Positions 25,325-34,463 of a DNA stretch of 64,000 nt are shown in pieces (the stretch's first letter is position 1; each line of letters opens with the position of its first letter). The stretch spans positions 3,209-67,208 of the forward strand of contig DASZLU010000129.1 in assembly GCA_035552195.1 (NCBI GenBank). The letters run 5' to 3'. This DNA is from CAIKMD01 sp035552195 (GTDB lineage Bacteria; Pseudomonadota; Alphaproteobacteria; ATCC43930; CGMCC-115725). The translations under genes and the position numbers were made by a program. Below the pieces are notes generated by a model. The model made no database searches, was not told the DNA's origin, and saw only the letters and a program-made list of their open reading frames with translations.

Positions 25325-26371
25325 ATGACCGTTCGCTGGGCATTGCTGGGACCGGGTCGCCACGCCGGCCGCAGCGTCGTGCCGCAAATGAAACAAGCGG
25401 CCGATACCGAACTCGCCGCGGTCGTCAGCCGCGATCGTGCGCGCGGCGAGGCTTTCGCCCAGGCGCATGGCGTGCGCAAAGTCTATGCCTCGCTCGATGA
25501 GGTGCTGCGTGATCGCGATATCGACGCGATCTACGACGCGACGCCCGACGGGTTGCATGTGCCGCACGCCATCGCCGCGGCCGAAGCCGGCAAGCACGCG
25601 CTGATCGAAAAGCCGCTCGGGTTGTCGGTCGCCGATGCCGCGACGGCGATCGCCGCCAGCAAGGGTCACGGCACGAAGCTCGGCGTGGTCTTCAATCAGC
25701 GGCATGAAGCGGTGCATCAGGAAGCACGCCGCATGGTCCAAAGCGGCGCGATCGGCGACGTGAAGCTCGTCCATGTCCAGATCGCGCTGCGCACCGCCAT
25801 CTCACGCGGTGGGCCGAGCGCGCCGGTCACCTGGCGCACCGATCCTGATTTCCGCGCCGGCGGCATCGTCGTCAGTATCGGCGATCATGCCTATGACACG
25901 CTCGCTTATCTCGTCGGGCAGGAGATCGAAATGGTATCCGCATTGACCGACGCGACGCCCGGCGATCCGCCGAACGAACGCGTCGCCGGCATGTTGCTGA
26001 AATTATCGGGTGGCGCGATCGGCTATGCCGTCGCCAGTTTCGTCACGCCGTTCGCGCGCCGGCCTTTCGAGATCCACGGCACGACCGGCACCATCATCGT
26101 CGAAAATTCCTATACCTATCTGACCGGAGCCGGTGATGATCCAACGCCAACGCTCACCCTCGTCAACGAAGCTGGCAGCACTGCCCGGCGCTTTCCGGCG
26201 ACGGATGCCTTCCGGCTCGAGATCGAGCAATTCAACCGCGCTATCGCCGGCAAAGGCGAGCCGATGACGCCGCCGGAGCAGGGCTTGCGCGCGCTGGCGA
26301 TCGGCGAGGCGATCTACGGCGCGATCGTATCCGGCCGCATGACTCGCGTTAGCGATTTCCTCCCGAGATAG
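25325..26371 (+). CDS. Gfo/Idh/MocA-family oxidoreductase
   Basis: The 348-residue protein has the N-terminal Rossmann fold (RWALLGPGRHAG), the DAIYDATPDGLH strand, and the conserved ALIEKPLGL that carries the family's Lys (residue near 95). The C-terminal domain includes GGIVVSIGDHAYDTLAYLVG. The family uses NAD(P) to oxidise or reduce sugars, inositols or related substrates. ATG 25325 was chosen over the much longer frame because of GACGAGG upstream and because the glycine-rich loop must lie near the N-terminus. It is divergent from a solute-binding protein gene. Its specific substrate is unknown. Confidence 0.85.
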   Translation: MTVRWALLGPGRHAGRSVVPQMKQAADTELAAVVSRDRARGEAFAQAHGVRKVYASLDEVLRDRDIDAIYDATPDGLHVPHAIAAAEAGKHALIEKPLGLSVADAATAIAASKGHGTKLGVVFNQRHEAVHQEARRMVQSGAIGDVKLVHVQIALRTAISRGGPSAPVTWRTDPDFRAGGIVVSIGDHAYDTLAYLVGQEIEMVSALTDATPGDPPNERVAGMLLKLSGGAIGYAVASFVTPFARRPFEIHGTTGTIIVENSYTYLTGAGDDPTPTLTLVNEAGSTARRFPATDAFRLEIEQFNRAIAGKGEPMTPPEQGLRALAIGEAIYGAIVSGRMTRVSDFLPR

Positions 26372-26460
26372 AAGGGAATCGGGGCTTATCGGGAATGCGG
26401 CTTGCAGACCTGAAAGATCCTCGACGGAACCCGACGCATGATTGCCGGGTTGCCCTCTTC

Positions 26461-26973
26461 ATGAAGAACCTCATCCCGGCACGGAACGCCACCGTGCTGG
26501 TTGCGATGATGCTTGGCCTCGCGGGTTGTGGGGGCAGCGGCTCCGCCGTCGATTCCGCGGTCAGTTCCGCATCGACCGCGGGCATTGCCGCCGGCATCAC
26601 GCGTGCGACCGGTAGCGCGCTCGTCGGAACCGCAGCCGGTATCGGCGCGGGTATCGGGATCGATGTCGGCATCAAGTATGCCGAGCGCGAAGTCCATCGG
26701 AATGCACAGGATGCGGTCGCCATCGCGGCGGGGCCGCTGGGCGTCGGTCAATCAGCGCGGTGGAATATCGACGGCTGGCTGCCGCTTACCGATCGTCATG
26801 GTACGGTCGAGATCGCACGCAGCTTCGGCAAGGCGATCCCGTGCAAGGATGTCGTCTTCACGGTGGATGACGACGATAATTTCTATGTTACGACGCTCTG
26901 TGCCGACAAACAGGGAGTCTGGCGCTGGGCCCTCGCCGAGCCCACCGTCGACCGCTGGGGATCACTGCAGTAG
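26461..26973 (+). CDS. predicted lipoprotein, function unknown
   Basis: The 170-residue protein starts at the ATG at 26461 and has a lipoprotein signal with LGLAGCGGSG (cysteine near residue 21). A glycine/alanine-rich segment (about 28-65: AGIAAGITRATGSAL, TAAGIGAGIGIDVG) looks like a glycine-zipper membrane segment of the kind found in small envelope proteins. The C-terminal part includes a disulphide-capable pair (IPCKDVVFTV and TLCADKQG). I do not recognise a family. It converges on the transglutaminase-like protease gene with 7 bases between stops. Confidence 0.65.
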   Translation: MKNLIPARNATVLVAMMLGLAGCGGSGSAVDSAVSSASTAGIAAGITRATGSALVGTAAGIGAGIGIDVGIKYAEREVHRNAQDAVAIAAGPLGVGQSARWNIDGWLPLTDRHGTVEIARSFGKAIPCKDVVFTVDDDDNFYVTTLCADKQGVWRWALAEPTVDRWGSLQ

Positions 26974-26980
26974 GGAGAGC

Positions 26981-27721
26981 TTAGCGGTAGTTGAAGGCGA
27001 CGCGGGTCATCGCCCGGCCGCCGAAATGATACCACCAGCCATTCTCGTTGATGGAATAATAGGGCCGGTAGTCGTTGACGCTGCTCGCCGCGACGATATC
27101 GCCGCGCAGATTGTCGAGCAATTGCGGTTGGCCGTCGACATAGACCGCGAGCACGGCGTGATCGAGATTGATCGCGGTATCGCGCAGCACGACCATGCGC
27201 ATCTGGTCGGCCGGAACGCCGGCGGCGCGCAACATCAGGTATTTGGCGATCGCGTAATCCTGACATTGACCGCCATAGCGCAGGAACTCGAACGCCGTTT
27301 CCCAATACATCGAACGATGCCAGTTCTGCATCGTCGTGACGTAAGGATGGTGGTTCATCGCCTGATTCACGACGGTGATCTGCTCGCGGAGATCATGCCC
27401 TTTGATTTGATCGATCAGCGCCTGCCATTCGGTTGGAACGCAATGGGTATCGTTTGCCGAGGCGCAGATATGCTCCGCATCCCGGAATTCGGCATCGGCC
27501 CGCGACAGCATGTCGGTCCATTGCTTGAACTCCCAAGTGCTTTGGGAATAGACCTCGCGCGAGCCGAAGAGCGGCGCATGCGCGGCGTAGCTGTAATTCT
27601 CTTCATAGCTGGAATCGGTCGCCGGCGTCAGCGCCGCGAAAGACGGAACGGCAATCCCACCAACCAAGACGGCCAGCGCGCCGGCAGCAAGCAACAATCG
27701 GCCCCACATCGTCGACCCCAT
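26981..27721 (-). CDS. bacterial transglutaminase-like cysteine proteinase (BTLCP)
   Basis: The 246-residue secreted protein has a signal peptide (LLLAAGALAVLVGGIAVPSFA). The catalytic triad of the BTLCP (DUF920) family is visible: Cys in GGQCQDYAIAKYLML, His in LDHAVLAVYVDG and Asp in LLDNLRGD. In its best-known members the family processes periplasmic or surface proteins such as the adhesin LapA (LapG-like). It has no LapD/GcbA-type partner nearby. The promoter lies in the 290-base region before 28012. Confidence 0.85.
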   Translation of the reverse strand: MGSTMWGRLLLAAGALAVLVGGIAVPSFAALTPATDSSYEENYSYAAHAPLFGSREVYSQSTWEFKQWTDMLSRADAEFRDAEHICASANDTHCVPTEWQALIDQIKGHDLREQITVVNQAMNHHPYVTTMQNWHRSMYWETAFEFLRYGGQCQDYAIAKYLMLRAAGVPADQMRMVVLRDTAINLDHAVLAVYVDGQPQLLDNLRGDIVAASSVNDYRPYYSINENGWWYHFGGRAMTRVAFNYR

Positions 27722-28011
27722 TCGGTAACTCCGCTATCCGTGCGGCTTGCGCCGTCTGCGGACCGGAAGCTTTGCGTCGCCGGGTTGCCCCGGTTATGCG
27801 TTTATCGTGATGGCGTCCCCGCGGGTCGTCATCGCACGCGACAGCATGCTGGATGAGTTAAAGGCAGCAGCGATGAAAGATTGGTAATGTCGACGATCGC
27901 CGAAATTTCGCATTTTATGTAAATGCGCGGGTGCGGGCCTATCCGGGCAGGGGTGTCGTCCGGGTGGAAAAGGGTTTACCATCCGCCAACGCAACGCGGG
28001 CGAGGGAGCCG

Positions 28012-28815
28012 ATGTTCGCAAAGATCAATCACATGGCGATCGTGTCGTCGAATCATCTCGGCGTCGGAAAATTCTACGAAGCGATCTTTGGGATGAAATT
28101 CCAGGGCGATCGGCGCGGCGGTCTCGGCGCGGTGACGGTGCGCGACGGCTATGTCGGGCTCAACATCAATTCGCGCAAGCCGGGCCGGCCCGCCGGGCTC
28201 GATCATTTCGGCGTCGAGGTGCAGGACGTCGAGACGGTCTACGCCAAGATGCGCGCAAAATATCCGATGGTGAAATGGCTGAAGCGGCCGACGACCCGGC
28301 CCTATGCCGGCATCTCGACCCACGATCCCGACGGCAACGTCTTCGATCTCTCGCAGAAAGAGATGGCCAATCGCGACGGGCTCTATGTCGAGGCCGATAC
28401 GCAGCAAGATCGCTATATCAACCACTACGCGATCCGAACCATGCGTCCCGAGGTTTGCGCCGAATTCTATCGCGATGTGCTCGACCTCCAGCCGAGCAAC
28501 CACAAGCAAGGCGACCCGAATTACTACCTGACCGACGGCCGCATCACGCTCGAGATCATGCCGTGGGACGTTCAGGTGTTCGACAAGACCGGCATCGTGC
28601 GGCCGGGCCCCGATCATATCGGCTTCAAGGTCGAGGATGCCGAAAAGGTGAGGCAGGAGATCGAACAGATCTCGTTGCGTGCCGGCCATTACGGGCCGTG
28701 GCCACTCGATCGCGATGAGGACGCGGTGCGGGCCGACATTCTCAAGCGCAGCTGTCCGCTCGGCGCCTATCAGTTCTGCGACAATGACGGCGTGATGTTC
28801 GATATCGCGAGCTGA
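28012..28815 (+). CDS. VOC-family (glyoxalase/extradiol dioxygenase-like) protein with two domains
   Basis: The 267-residue protein has two vicinal-oxygen-chelate modules: the first begins with INHMAIVSSNHLGVGKFYEA and pairs with LDHFGVEVQDVETVYAK, the second begins INHYAIRTMRPEVCAEFYRD and ends in RITLEIMPW with DHIGFKVEDAEKV. His and Glu residues in these strands are the likely metal ligands. The family includes catechol-2,3-dioxygenases, glyoxalases and isomerases, so the reaction cannot be fixed. ATG 28012 follows GAGGGAG. It converges on a dienelactone-hydrolase-like gene, consistent with a role in a ring-cleavage pathway. Confidence 0.75.
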   Translation: MFAKINHMAIVSSNHLGVGKFYEAIFGMKFQGDRRGGLGAVTVRDGYVGLNINSRKPGRPAGLDHFGVEVQDVETVYAKMRAKYPMVKWLKRPTTRPYAGISTHDPDGNVFDLSQKEMANRDGLYVEADTQQDRYINHYAIRTMRPEVCAEFYRDVLDLQPSNHKQGDPNYYLTDGRITLEIMPWDVQVFDKTGIVRPGPDHIGFKVEDAEKVRQEIEQISLRAGHYGPWPLDRDEDAVRADILKRSCPLGAYQFCDNDGVMFDIAS

Positions 28816-28823
28816 CTCCCGCG

Positions 28824-29603
28824 TTATTCGGCGGCTGCCGCCATCGGCTGCAATTTCTCCGCCAGGTATTTGCGCGACCGCTCCATTGCCAGCTTCGCCT
28901 GCTCCGGGAAGTGCGTGTCGCCGATGCTGAAGCCGTGATCGGCTTCATAGACGTAATAGCTGAATTCCTTGCCGGCGGCTTTCATCGCGTCGGCGAAAGC
29001 CGGGATGCGGCCGGTAATCGGTGTGTCGGTCGAGGCGTAATGGCCTTCGAGCGGCGTGACGATCTTCGGCACGAGATCGAGCTTCGGCGGGCCGCCATAA
29101 TGGATAATGCCGGCCGCCAGCTTCGCGCCCGTCACGGTCAACTCGCCGACCAGCCGCCCACCCATGCAAAAGCCGATCGTGCCGATGGCCCGGATGTTGG
29201 ACTGGGTGCTCAGCCAGTCGTAAGCCGCGCGCACGGTATTGATATACGTGTGGCCCTGGCGTGCATTCATCCATTCGCGCGCTTTGACGATCCGCGTCTG
29301 TTGGTCGGCGGGGTATTGCGCGAGCTTGGCCTCCTGCTTCGCGGCATCGGCGCCGAGATGCGCGGCGATTGCCAGATCCTCGCGGCGATGCTGCTTGAAG
29401 CCGGGGTCTGGCGCATAGATATCGGGGCAGACGGTGTAATAGCCTTCCGCGGCAAAGCTGGCGCAGAGCGCCTCAATATGATGGTCGAGGCCCATCGCCG
29501 CATGGACGACAAGGATCGCCGGCCAGGGTGGTGGGCCGGCGGGCGCCGCCACGAAACCCGGCACCTCGCCGCCGATCCTGGTCCATTCGCCCGTGATGGC
29601 CAT
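28824..29603 (-). CDS. dienelactone hydrolase family protein
   Basis: The 259-residue alpha/beta hydrolase has the nucleophile elbow GFCMGGRLVGE, a cysteine nucleophile as in dienelactone hydrolase, and the catalytic His in YEADHGFS. A glycine-rich oxyanion segment, AILVVHAAMGLDHHIE, follows the N-terminal strands. In the chlorocatechol and hydroxyquinol routes such enzymes open dienelactones to maleylacetate, but other esterases share the fold. It is divergent from the zinc dehydrogenase at 29668, with only 64 bases between starts. Confidence 0.85.
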   Translation of the reverse strand: MAITGEWTRIGGEVPGFVAAPAGPPPWPAILVVHAAMGLDHHIEALCASFAAEGYYTVCPDIYAPDPGFKQHRREDLAIAAHLGADAAKQEAKLAQYPADQQTRIVKAREWMNARQGHTYINTVRAAYDWLSTQSNIRAIGTIGFCMGGRLVGELTVTGAKLAAGIIHYGGPPKLDLVPKIVTPLEGHYASTDTPITGRIPAFADAMKAAGKEFSYYVYEADHGFSIGDTHFPEQAKLAMERSRKYLAEKLQPMAAAAE

Positions 29604-29667
29604 CGCTTTCTCCTTCCGCCGTCGCGGGACTATATTATGTCCAGGTGATGAAAGAGGCGAGGAAGCG

Positions 29668-30768
29668 ATGAGTGGAAGCGTTCAAGCCGCGGTGATGATC
29701 GAGCCGAAGCGGACCGAGGTGCGGGAATTCACGCTGCCCGAGATCCCGCCCGATGCAGGGCTGATGAGGGTCGAGGCGACCGGCATCTGCGGCAGCGATT
29801 GGGGCATGTATCTCTCGCAGAAGCCGGGGCCGCGCATTCTCGGCCACGAGATGATCGGCGTGATCGAGAAGCTTGGCGATGTCGCGCGGGCGCGCTGGGG
29901 CGTGAAAGAAGGCGACGTCGTCGCGCTCGAGGAATATCTCCCCTGCGGTCACTGCGAATATTGCCGCACCGGCGAATACCGTTCCTGTCTCGAGACCGAT
30001 TCGCGTATTCCTGGTGCCATCCGCTACGGCTCGACGCCGCTGACCGTCAACCCGTCGCTCTGGGGCGGCTATTCGCAATATCTTTATATGCATCCGCGCA
30101 GCGTGCTGCATCGCGTGCCCGCGGGCGTGCCGGCGCATATCGCGGCGATGGCGCTGCCAATCGGCAACGGCTTCCAATGGGCGTATCTCGATGGCGGCGC
30201 CGCGCCGGGCAAGACCATCGTCGTCCAGGGGCCGGGCCAGCAAGGCCTCGGCTGCGTCATCGGCGCGAAGTCGGCGGGGGCGGAGACGATTATCGTCTCG
30301 GGGCTGACGCGCGACGAGCGGCGTCTCGCGGTGGCGAAAGAACTCGGCGCGCATCACACGGTGTTCGTCGATAAAGAGAACCTCGGCGAGGCGGTGAAGC
30401 GCATCACCAATGGCCGCATGGCCGATATCGTGATCGATTCCAGCGGTGGCGGGCCCGACATCGTCAACCCAGCGCTGGCGATGCTCCGGAAGCGCGGCGT
30501 GCTCGTCATGTCGACGCGCAAAGGCGCGGTCGACGGTTTTGATCTCAACCAGATGGTCGACAAGCAGATCATCGTCCGCGGCACACGCGGCCACAGCTAC
30601 GGCGCGGTCGAGTTGGCGCTGAAGACGATGGGTGCAAAGACCTTCCCGCTCGAGAAAATGTCGAGCCATGTCGTCGGCCTCAAAGAGATCGACCATGCGC
30701 TGAAGATGGTCGGCGGCGAGAGCGAAGAACGCTCGATCCACATCACCGTCGATCCGTGGAAGCAGTGA
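29668..30768 (+). CDS. zinc-dependent alcohol dehydrogenase (medium-chain)
   Basis: The 366-residue enzyme has catalytic-zinc ligands in GICGSDWGMY (Cys) and GHEMIGVIE (His, Glu), the structural-zinc cysteines in CGHCEYCRTGEYRSC, and the NAD-binding loop GPGQQGLGC (about 195-203) followed by an acidic position. These identify the MDR zinc dehydrogenase group (threonine-dehydrogenase-like). ATG 29668 is backed by GAGGCGAGGAAG upstream. The alcohol it oxidises is not indicated by neighbours. The gene is followed by a pair of palindromic repeats. Confidence 0.85.
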   Translation: MSGSVQAAVMIEPKRTEVREFTLPEIPPDAGLMRVEATGICGSDWGMYLSQKPGPRILGHEMIGVIEKLGDVARARWGVKEGDVVALEEYLPCGHCEYCRTGEYRSCLETDSRIPGAIRYGSTPLTVNPSLWGGYSQYLYMHPRSVLHRVPAGVPAHIAAMALPIGNGFQWAYLDGGAAPGKTIVVQGPGQQGLGCVIGAKSAGAETIIVSGLTRDERRLAVAKELGAHHTVFVDKENLGEAVKRITNGRMADIVIDSSGGGPDIVNPALAMLRKRGVLVMSTRKGAVDGFDLNQMVDKQIIVRGTRGHSYGAVELALKTMGAKTFPLEKMSSHVVGLKEIDHALKMVGGESEERSIHITVDPWKQ

Positions 30769-30820
30769 GGGGCGCTCTGCGCCACCGACCACGCCGCTCG
30801 TCATCGCGCACTTTTTTAAT

Positions 30821-30902
30821 CGTCACCCCCGCGAAGGCGGGGGTCCATAGCGCAACAACTGTGGTGTTGAAGAATGGATTCCCGCTTTCGCGGGAATGAC
30901 GG
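30821..30902. repeat. paired inverted palindromic repeats (BIME-like)
   Basis: Two short hairpin units face each other: ACCCCCGC/GCGGGGGT at 30825-30844 and ATTCCCGC/GCGGGAAT at 30878-30897, each with a 4-base loop. Their flanks are also inverted (CGTCA...TCCA and TGGAT...TGACG). This is the pattern of mobile palindromic repeats widespread in alphaproteobacterial intergenic DNA. The pair lies between convergent genes and may also fold as a terminator. Confidence 0.8.
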
Positions 30903-30929
30903 CTTTAGTCCGGGTTGGGGTGGAGCGTT

Positions 30930-31823
30930 CTAACCGCGCTTCAGCGCCGCGCGCGCGAAGCTCAGATCCCACATTACGAGCGGATTGAAATCCTTCAGCT
31001 CGGGCATGCGCAACAGCGCCATGCGACGCGTGTTGGCAATGCCTTCGGCTGTAGGGATCGGCTGCTCGGAGAGCTCGTCGCGCAGAATGCCGTAGACCCG
31101 CTCCATCGCGGCGCGTTCGTCGAGCTTCAACAGCTTCGCCGGCTCGCTCATGCAGATTTCCATCGCCTCGACCGGCTCGTGCTTGAAAACGCGTGATGCA
31201 TCGAAAGCCGCCTCGACCAGCTTCTGGACGTCGTCGCGTCGCGATGAAACGAAGCTTTCGAGCGTCGTCAGCGTGACGTTGCCGATGAAGCCGTAAGGCT
31301 CCGGGTCCATTTGCTTCAGGCCGGCGGTGCGCGGCTCGTCTTGGTAGAAATTGGTGACGAAGGTGCCGTGGCATTCGCCGCTCACGACTTTCTTCCATTG
31401 GCCCCAGCGTCCGACCTCGTCCTCCGACACGGTGACCTGCCCGACGTCGTCGGCGAGCCCGTGATCCTTGAGCCAGAGACCCGGAATAAGCTGTGACGGG
31501 CCGACGCCGCGGATTGCCAATTTCTTGCCCTTGAGATCGGCGAGCTTGCCGATGCTCGGGTGCACGAAAAGCTTCTCGTTCAGATTGGAGACGGCGGTGG
31601 CGACGCTGACCAGCTTCTCGCCCTTCGCGCGCAGGGCTTGAAGCTGCCAGTAATTCTCGGCGAGGAAATCGGTCGCGCCTTCCAACAGAAATTCGGGAAA
31701 GCGACCGCCGAGTTCGGCCTTGGTGAGGACGACATCGAGGCCGAGCTTCTTGGCGCAAGCCCGCAGCGTATAGAGATAAGGCGCGCGATCGTAGTCGCGA
31801 TAGAGAATCCGAATCGTGCTCAT
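30930..31823 (-). CDS. NMT1/THI5-like substrate-binding-fold protein without signal peptide
   Basis: The 297-residue protein has the ABC-binding-protein type II fold, with GKKLAIRGVGPSQLIPGLWL and a sugar/sulfonate-binding-like C-terminal half, but it begins directly with STIRILYRDYDRAPYLYTL and has no signal peptide. It therefore looks cytoplasmic, like the related decarboxylase-type proteins, rather than a transporter component. No permease or ATPase is adjacent. It lies 15 bases downstream of the RidA gene on the same strand and probably forms a two-gene unit. Confidence 0.7.
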   Translation of the reverse strand: MSTIRILYRDYDRAPYLYTLRACAKKLGLDVVLTKAELGGRFPEFLLEGATDFLAENYWQLQALRAKGEKLVSVATAVSNLNEKLFVHPSIGKLADLKGKKLAIRGVGPSQLIPGLWLKDHGLADDVGQVTVSEDEVGRWGQWKKVVSGECHGTFVTNFYQDEPRTAGLKQMDPEPYGFIGNVTLTTLESFVSSRRDDVQKLVEAAFDASRVFKHEPVEAMEICMSEPAKLLKLDERAAMERVYGILRDELSEQPIPTAEGIANTRRMALLRMPELKDFNPLVMWDLSFARAALKRG

Positions 31824-31838
31824 CGCGCGCCGCGCCGC

Positions 31839-32228
31839 CTATTTCTGGGTGACAGCGATGAATTCGATCTGGATGATGAAGCCGCCTGGCAACTCGCCGC
31901 CGATCGTGTGGCGCACCGGCCGGTCATGCTCGTCCGGGAACATCGCGATCCAGTATTTGTTGACGACCTCGCGCATGTTCCGGTCGGCGAGATAGACGAC
32001 CATCTTGCCGATATCGCCGACCGTGCCGCCGACTTCCTCGACGCAGGCTTTCACATTGGCGAAAGCATGCTCGATCTGCTTCTCGGCATCCTTCGGCAGC
32101 TCGCCGGTCGAGAGGTCGGTGCCCGACAGCGCGGACGAAAAGATCACGTTGCCCACCCGCGTGACCGTCGGGAAAGGCTGCTTGTGCATGGGCTTTCCCT
32201 TGGGGTGTGCGCCTTGGCGATGCTTCAT
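31839..32228 (-). CDS. RidA family (Rid/YER057c/UK114) protein
   Basis: The 129-residue protein has the chorismate-mutase-like Rid fold with VIFSSALSGTDLSTG, a helix with AFANVKACVEEVGG and the C-terminal RPVRHTIGGELPGG, whose Arg is in the position of the imine-binding arginine of RidA. RidA hydrolyses reactive enamines and imines; many family members in catabolic operons act on pathway intermediates. ATG 32228 was chosen for GGAGACAG upstream and for normal family size; the longer open frame adds no homologous sequence. Confidence 0.85.
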   Translation of the reverse strand: MKHRQGAHPKGKPMHKQPFPTVTRVGNVIFSSALSGTDLSTGELPKDAEKQIEHAFANVKACVEEVGGTVGDIGKMVVYLADRNMREVVNKYWIAMFPDEHDRPVRHTIGGELPGGFIIQIEFIAVTQK

Positions 32229-32347
32229 TTCTGTCTCCCTATTGTGCGTTTGTTGCAATTGAAAAAGAGCATAGAACATCGCGCGTTTTCTTGCCAGCCG
32301 CCCTGCACTTCGCGATACTCGCCGCAACACGTAAAGGGAGGATCGCG

Positions 32348-33445
32348 ATGTACAAGGGCAAGAAAGTTTTCGACGTTCACGGCCACATTTCGACACCGCC
32401 GCATTTCCGCGCCGCGGCGATGAATCTCATCGCCCTGCGCACGGCGGCGGAAAGCGCGGCCATGCCGGAGCCGGCGGTGAAGGCGGCGCTCGAGCGCCAT
32501 CTGCGCATGCTCGACGAGCGCAATGTCGATGTGCAACTCGTCTCGCCGCGGCCCGTGGCGATGCTGCATTGGGAGCGGACCTATCTCGTCGAATCTTGGA
32601 CCGACATCACCAACAAGGTGATCTTCGACCAGACCAAGCGCCATCCCGATCGCTTCGTCGGCGTCGGTCAATTGCCGCAAAGCCCGGACATGAACATCAA
32701 AGGCTGCGTCAAGACGCTTGAGAAATGCGTCAAGGAATACCAATTCGTCGGCGCGACGCTGAACCCCGATCCGGGCGGCGATCGCCAGGCGCCGGGCATG
32801 GACGACGAAGCCTGGTTCCCGCTGTATGAGAAGGCGGAAGCGCTGCAGGCGACGCTGGTCGTGCATCCCTCGATCTCGCGCGATCCGCGGCTCGACCGCA
32901 TCCCGCATTCCTATCAATACAACAACATGACGGAAGAAACGCTGGCGACCTTGCTGCTTGAGAACAGCGACGTGTTCCAGCGCTTTCCCAAGCTGAAAAT
33001 CCTCATCTGTCATTGCGGCGGCTGCTTGCGCCGCCTGATGGAAGCCGGCGAGGTCGTCGATTACACCAAAGAATCGCGCGGCGCCGACAATGTCATCGGT
33101 TTGACGGGCGAGCGCGGCGGCGGCCAAGCGACGGAGAAAGATGCTGCGGTCGACGTGCCGCCGCCTCCCGGTCCCGATCTCAGCGAGAATCTCTTCTTCG
33201 ATACCTGCTCCTACGATCCGTTCTATCTCGCCGCCGCGATCCGTCAGCGTGGGCCGCATCGCATGGCCTTCGGCACCGAATCGCCCGGCTCAGGCTCGGC
33301 GCAACGCAACCCGATCACCGGCCGTCCGGCGGACGACATCCTTGCCACGATCGACAGCTTCGACTTCCTCAGCGAAGCCCAGAAGATTCAGATGGTGAAC
33401 ACCAACCCGCTGAAATTCTTCTCGCTGCTGGCAAAGCGGGTGTGA
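32348..33445 (+). CDS. amidohydrolase_2 family (ACMSD-like) metal-dependent hydrolase/decarboxylase
   Basis: The 365-residue protein begins VFDVHGHISTPPHF with the HxH zinc motif, carries FVGVGQLPQ, the His in VVHPSISRDPRL and LKILICHCGGCLRRL with further metal-site histidines, and ends in a domain with HRMAFGTESPGSG, in which a negatively charged residue completes the metal site. The group includes 2-amino-3-carboxymuconate 6-semialdehyde decarboxylase and aromatic-acid decarboxylases. A paralogue lies at 60046-61074. AAAGGGAGG lies upstream of the ATG. The gene is divergent from RidA and a likely aromatic-pathway component. Confidence 0.8.
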   Translation: MYKGKKVFDVHGHISTPPHFRAAAMNLIALRTAAESAAMPEPAVKAALERHLRMLDERNVDVQLVSPRPVAMLHWERTYLVESWTDITNKVIFDQTKRHPDRFVGVGQLPQSPDMNIKGCVKTLEKCVKEYQFVGATLNPDPGGDRQAPGMDDEAWFPLYEKAEALQATLVVHPSISRDPRLDRIPHSYQYNNMTEETLATLLLENSDVFQRFPKLKILICHCGGCLRRLMEAGEVVDYTKESRGADNVIGLTGERGGGQATEKDAAVDVPPPPGPDLSENLFFDTCSYDPFYLAAAIRQRGPHRMAFGTESPGSGSAQRNPITGRPADDILATIDSFDFLSEAQKIQMVNTNPLKFFSLLAKRV

Positions 33446-33452
33446 GGCGGAG

Positions 33453-34463
33453 TTAGCGCCCCGCTTTTACGTCGGCCGCCAGTTCGCGCACCGTCGCCAG
33501 CACTTTGGCGTGGGCGTCGTCGGTGGCTGCCCAAGCCTCGATGATCGGTGCAACGCGCGCGGTCCAAGCGGCGCGCTGTTCCGGGGTCAGCGTGACGATT
33601 TTGTGATCCTTCGAGGCGTCGAGCTTGGCGCGCACGCTTTGCTCGAAACGGTCGAGTGTTGCTCCGACACGACGGCTTTGCGCCTCGCCGGAATTCTCAT
33701 CGAGGATTTTCCGCGCCTCGGGCGGGAGACTTTGATATTTAGCTTTCGCCATCCACACGCCGCCCGGGCCACCGCCGAGCGAGGCGAGGAGGTGATAACG
33801 CGTCACCTCGTCGAGCTTGAAATCGACGAGCGGCGCCATGGGGAAGCTCATGCCATCGGCCGTGTTGCGCTGCAAGGCTTGATAGCTGTCGCTGAGACCG
33901 ATCGAGAGCGGTGTCCCGCCGAGTTTCTGGATCATCGACACCGGAATCTGGCCGGCAACGATGATCCGGAGCCCGCTCAAATCCGCGAGAGGCGCCGGCG
34001 GTACTTTGGTTAAGTGCAGCGCGACTTGCGGAAAGGCATAGAAATAAAGCGGCACGATCTGGTCGAACTCGGAATCGAGCAGGCCTGATTTATACAGCCG
34101 CCAAAACACGACCGATTCCTGCTCGGCCGAATCCATGACGAAAGGCAGCGCCATCGCTTGGCTGAGCTGAAATTTGCCGGCGATATAGTTCAGCGAGCCG
34201 AAGGTGATCTGGATCACATCGCTGATCAGGCGATCGTAGAAATTCGTGCTGTTGGCGAGAGCGAAGCCGTCGCGGATATCGATCGAGACGATGTCCTTGC
34301 CAGCTTCGTTCACGCGGTTGGCCCACCCGTGATAATTCTCCTGTCCGACCTGAGATGTCGGGGAGGAAATCGTCGTCATGATGAGCTTCGTTTCGTCGGC
34401 ATTGACGCTCGCTGCAGCGAAGAGCAGCGCGGCGATGCCGAGTGCGAGACGGTGCAGGATCAT
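33453..34463 (-). CDS. TRAP transporter solute-binding protein (DctP family)
   Basis: The 336-residue periplasmic protein has a signal peptide (LALGIAALLFAAASVNA) followed by the DctP fold with WANRVNEAGKDIVSIDI, the LSGLRIIVAGQIPVSMIQKL region that includes the conserved substrate-arginine area, and the C-terminal helix. The ATG at 34463 overlaps the stop of the Rieske gene (ATGA), so it is coupled to it. No DctQ or DctM membrane genes are present. A close paralogue lies on the other side of the Rieske gene at 35722-36738. Confidence 0.8.
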   Translation of the reverse strand: MILHRLALGIAALLFAAASVNADETKLIMTTISSPTSQVGQENYHGWANRVNEAGKDIVSIDIRDGFALANSTNFYDRLISDVIQITFGSLNYIAGKFQLSQAMALPFVMDSAEQESVVFWRLYKSGLLDSEFDQIVPLYFYAFPQVALHLTKVPPAPLADLSGLRIIVAGQIPVSMIQKLGGTPLSIGLSDSYQALQRNTADGMSFPMAPLVDFKLDEVTRYHLLASLGGGPGGVWMAKAKYQSLPPEARKILDENSGEAQSRRVGATLDRFEQSVRAKLDASKDHKIVTLTPEQRAAWTARVAPIIEAWAATDDAHAKVLATVRELAADVKAGR

